Positions 41,945 through 43,040 of a stretch of 43,040 nt of DNA are shown in pieces. Within the stretch, counting starts at the first letter, position 1. Each line of letters opens with the position of its first letter. This DNA comes from JAWLFY01 sp964462125 (lineage in GTDB: Bacteria; Planctomycetota; Planctomycetia; Pirellulales; Pirellulaceae). The notes under the pieces are model-generated. The model made no database searches, was not told the DNA's origin, and was given only the letters and a program-made list of their open reading frames with translations. The translations under genes and the position numbers were made by a program. The stretch is from contig CAYWXT010000008.1 of NCBI GenBank assembly GCA_964462125.1, positions 1 through 43,040 on the forward strand. Direction: 5' to 3'.

Positions 41945-42861
41945 TCTCGATTGTGACCGATTCCGGCAATACCGCGCGGTTTGCCTGGGAAGAATTCTTC
42001 TTCGGCCGGATCCGCAGCCACCACACGCGACGGGCGTACCACCGCGCCGTCAAGCGGTTCTTCGGTTGGTGCGAGACGCGGGGACTCGAGCTGCGAGAGA
42101 TCTCCCCGGCCGACGTCGGCAGCTACCTCGATTCGCTCCAGCTCGCGACCGCCAGCAAGAAGCAGGTGCTCGCCGGCCTACGTCACTTCTTCGACGGCCT
42201 CGTCACTCGCCACGCCGTGGTGCTCAACCCTGCCGCGTCAGTCCGTGCCGAACGATACCAAGTGATCGAAGGCAAGACGCCGGAGATCAGCGTCAAGCAA
42301 GCCCGCTTGCTGCTCACCTCGATCGACACCAGCCGTGTCGTCGGGCTACGGGACAAATCGATCATCGCGATCCTGATCTACACCGCTGCCCGAGTCGGTG
42401 CGGTCGCCAAGCTGAAGTGCAAGGATTTGTACGACACCGGGGATCAACATTGTCTGCGTTTCCACGACAAAGGGGGCAAATCACGCGAGATCCCCGTCCG
42501 CCACGACCTGCAGCGACTCCTCACCGAATACCTTCAGTCGGCATCGGTTCAGACCGAGGTCGGCCCCGACCGTCCCCTATTTCGCACGGTGGTGCGGAGA
42601 ACGAAGCGGGTCACCGACCGGCCCATGACTGCAGGCGACATCGGGCGAATGATCAAGCGACGGATGCGGGCGGCCGGTCTGCCCGAGCGACTCTCCCCCC
42701 ACTCCTTCCGAGTCGCCACGATCACCGATCTTCTCAGCCAAGGAGTCCCCCTGGAAGACGTCCGAAACCTCGCCGGCCACGCCGATCCCCGAACCACCCG
42801 TCTCTACGACCGCCGCCACCGGCAACTCACCCGAAACATCGTCGAGCGGATTTCGATCTGA
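41941..42861 (+). CDS. Tyrosine-type site-specific recombinase (integrase), 306 aa
   Basis: ATG 41941 starts MVSIVTDSGNTARFAWEEFF, and the frame upstream lies in repeat copy 2. The N-terminal SAM-like DNA-binding domain (~10-100) includes RSHHTRRAYHRAVKRFFGWC. The catalytic domain (~115-305) has all expected residues: Arg in IYTAARVGAVAKL, Lys in HDKGGKSREIPV, the HSFR box in LSPHSFRVATITDLL, His in LAGHADPRTT, and the nucleophile Tyr in RLYDRR. Length is normal for the XerC/D-like class. It appears intact and is the likely mover of the 38.5-42.9 kb accessory block. Confidence 0.93.
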   Translation: MVSIVTDSGNTARFAWEEFFFGRIRSHHTRRAYHRAVKRFFGWCETRGLELREISPADVGSYLDSLQLATASKKQVLAGLRHFFDGLVTRHAVVLNPAASVRAERYQVIEGKTPEISVKQARLLLTSIDTSRVVGLRDKSIIAILIYTAARVGAVAKLKCKDLYDTGDQHCLRFHDKGGKSREIPVRHDLQRLLTEYLQSASVQTEVGPDRPLFRTVVRRTKRVTDRPMTAGDIGRMIKRRMRAAGLPERLSPHSFRVATITDLLSQGVPLEDVRNLAGHADPRTTRLYDRRHRQLTRNIVERISI

Positions 42862-42922
42862 TGGCGCTTCGCTACGCAGGTCGACGGGACCCTGGTAAAC
42901 TGGGCTGCGAGCACTCGTGACA

Positions 42923-42939
42923 CAGGACGGCTCGTCCTG
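42923..42939. other. Small inverted repeat after the recombinase gene
   Basis: CAGGAC, five bases, GTCCTG. It lies 62 bases after the recombinase stop. There is no T-run, so it is not a clear intrinsic terminator; a recombinase core site is conceivable. The remaining bases to 43040 show no gene. Confidence 0.35.
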
Positions 42940-43040
42940 GGGCACGAAGGCAGCCGGATTCAGACCGCAACGTTTGTGCGATTTTGCTCCGGCGTCGGCC
43001 ACCGGAGCGTGCGAAGCTGGCTTTGAGTCAAGTCTGAGAG

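Noticed and set aside
41763..42920. 385-residue plus-strand frame over the recombinase
   Set aside because: Different frame from the recombinase, Arg/Pro/His-rich, no motif.

Overview
The window looks like chromosome from a planctomycete, probably of the Pirellulales/Rhodopirellula type. The evidence is family content: a DUF1800 + DUF1501 pair, an ECF sigma factor overlapping a kinase-TM-WD40 receptor, a secreted PQQ-like propeller with the WPEFRGP start, a DUF4838 protein, and a class II J protein beside rnpA. Codons are GC-rich, GTG/TTG starts are frequent, and several gene pairs overlap by ATGA. No rRNA, tRNA, CRISPR array or replication origin was seen.

Layout. 0.1-3.4 kb (minus): an NlpC/P60-like protein, a DUF6398/pRiA4b-ORF3 fusion, and a fragment of a tyrosine recombinase. 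3.4-8.2 kb (minus): an apparent operon of a secreted carboxypeptidase-regulatory-like protein, DUF1800 and DUF1501. It is divergent from the ECF sigma/Ser-Thr kinase pair (8.5-12.4 kb, plus). 12.6-15.8 kb: a secreted protein with three YHS-like modules, an oxidoreductase fragment, a secreted beta-helix protein and a convergent SDR. 16.1-19.8 kb (plus): two tandem purine nucleoside phosphorylases differing at the base-recognition residue, then a GXGXG protein and a glutamate-synthase-like protein. nadE is convergent. 22.2-27.4 kb (plus): a lipoprotein, a 3-beta-HSD/OleD-like reductase, a ketosynthase, an acyl carrier protein and a phytoene-desaturase-like flavoprotein. This is the best candidate for an undescribed biosynthetic route. 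27.7-32.3 kb: rnpA and a J protein, a secreted CehA/McbA-like protein that seems to have lost its metal ligands, a sterol-desaturase-family enzyme and a periplasmic rhodanese. 32.7-36.7 kb (plus): a CheB-CheR-PAS-HWE kinase coupled to a receiver-DUF2294 fusion.

36.9-43 kb is an accessory, rearranged zone. It holds a C-terminally altered HigB-like toxin without antitoxin, a 49-residue Cys-rich zinc-ribbon gene, IS701-like and IS66-like remnants, two truncated DUF4838 genes, an intact PQQ-propeller gene and an apparently intact tyrosine recombinase. Two imperfect direct copies of a ~165-210 bp repeat bracket the DUF4838/PQQ block. A fragment related to the same recombinase lies at 3.3 kb, which suggests repeated activity of this recombinase family.

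All family assignments come from reading motifs by eye; no database search was run. Start codons were chosen from Shine-Dalgarno-like sequences, signal peptides and neighbour overlap.
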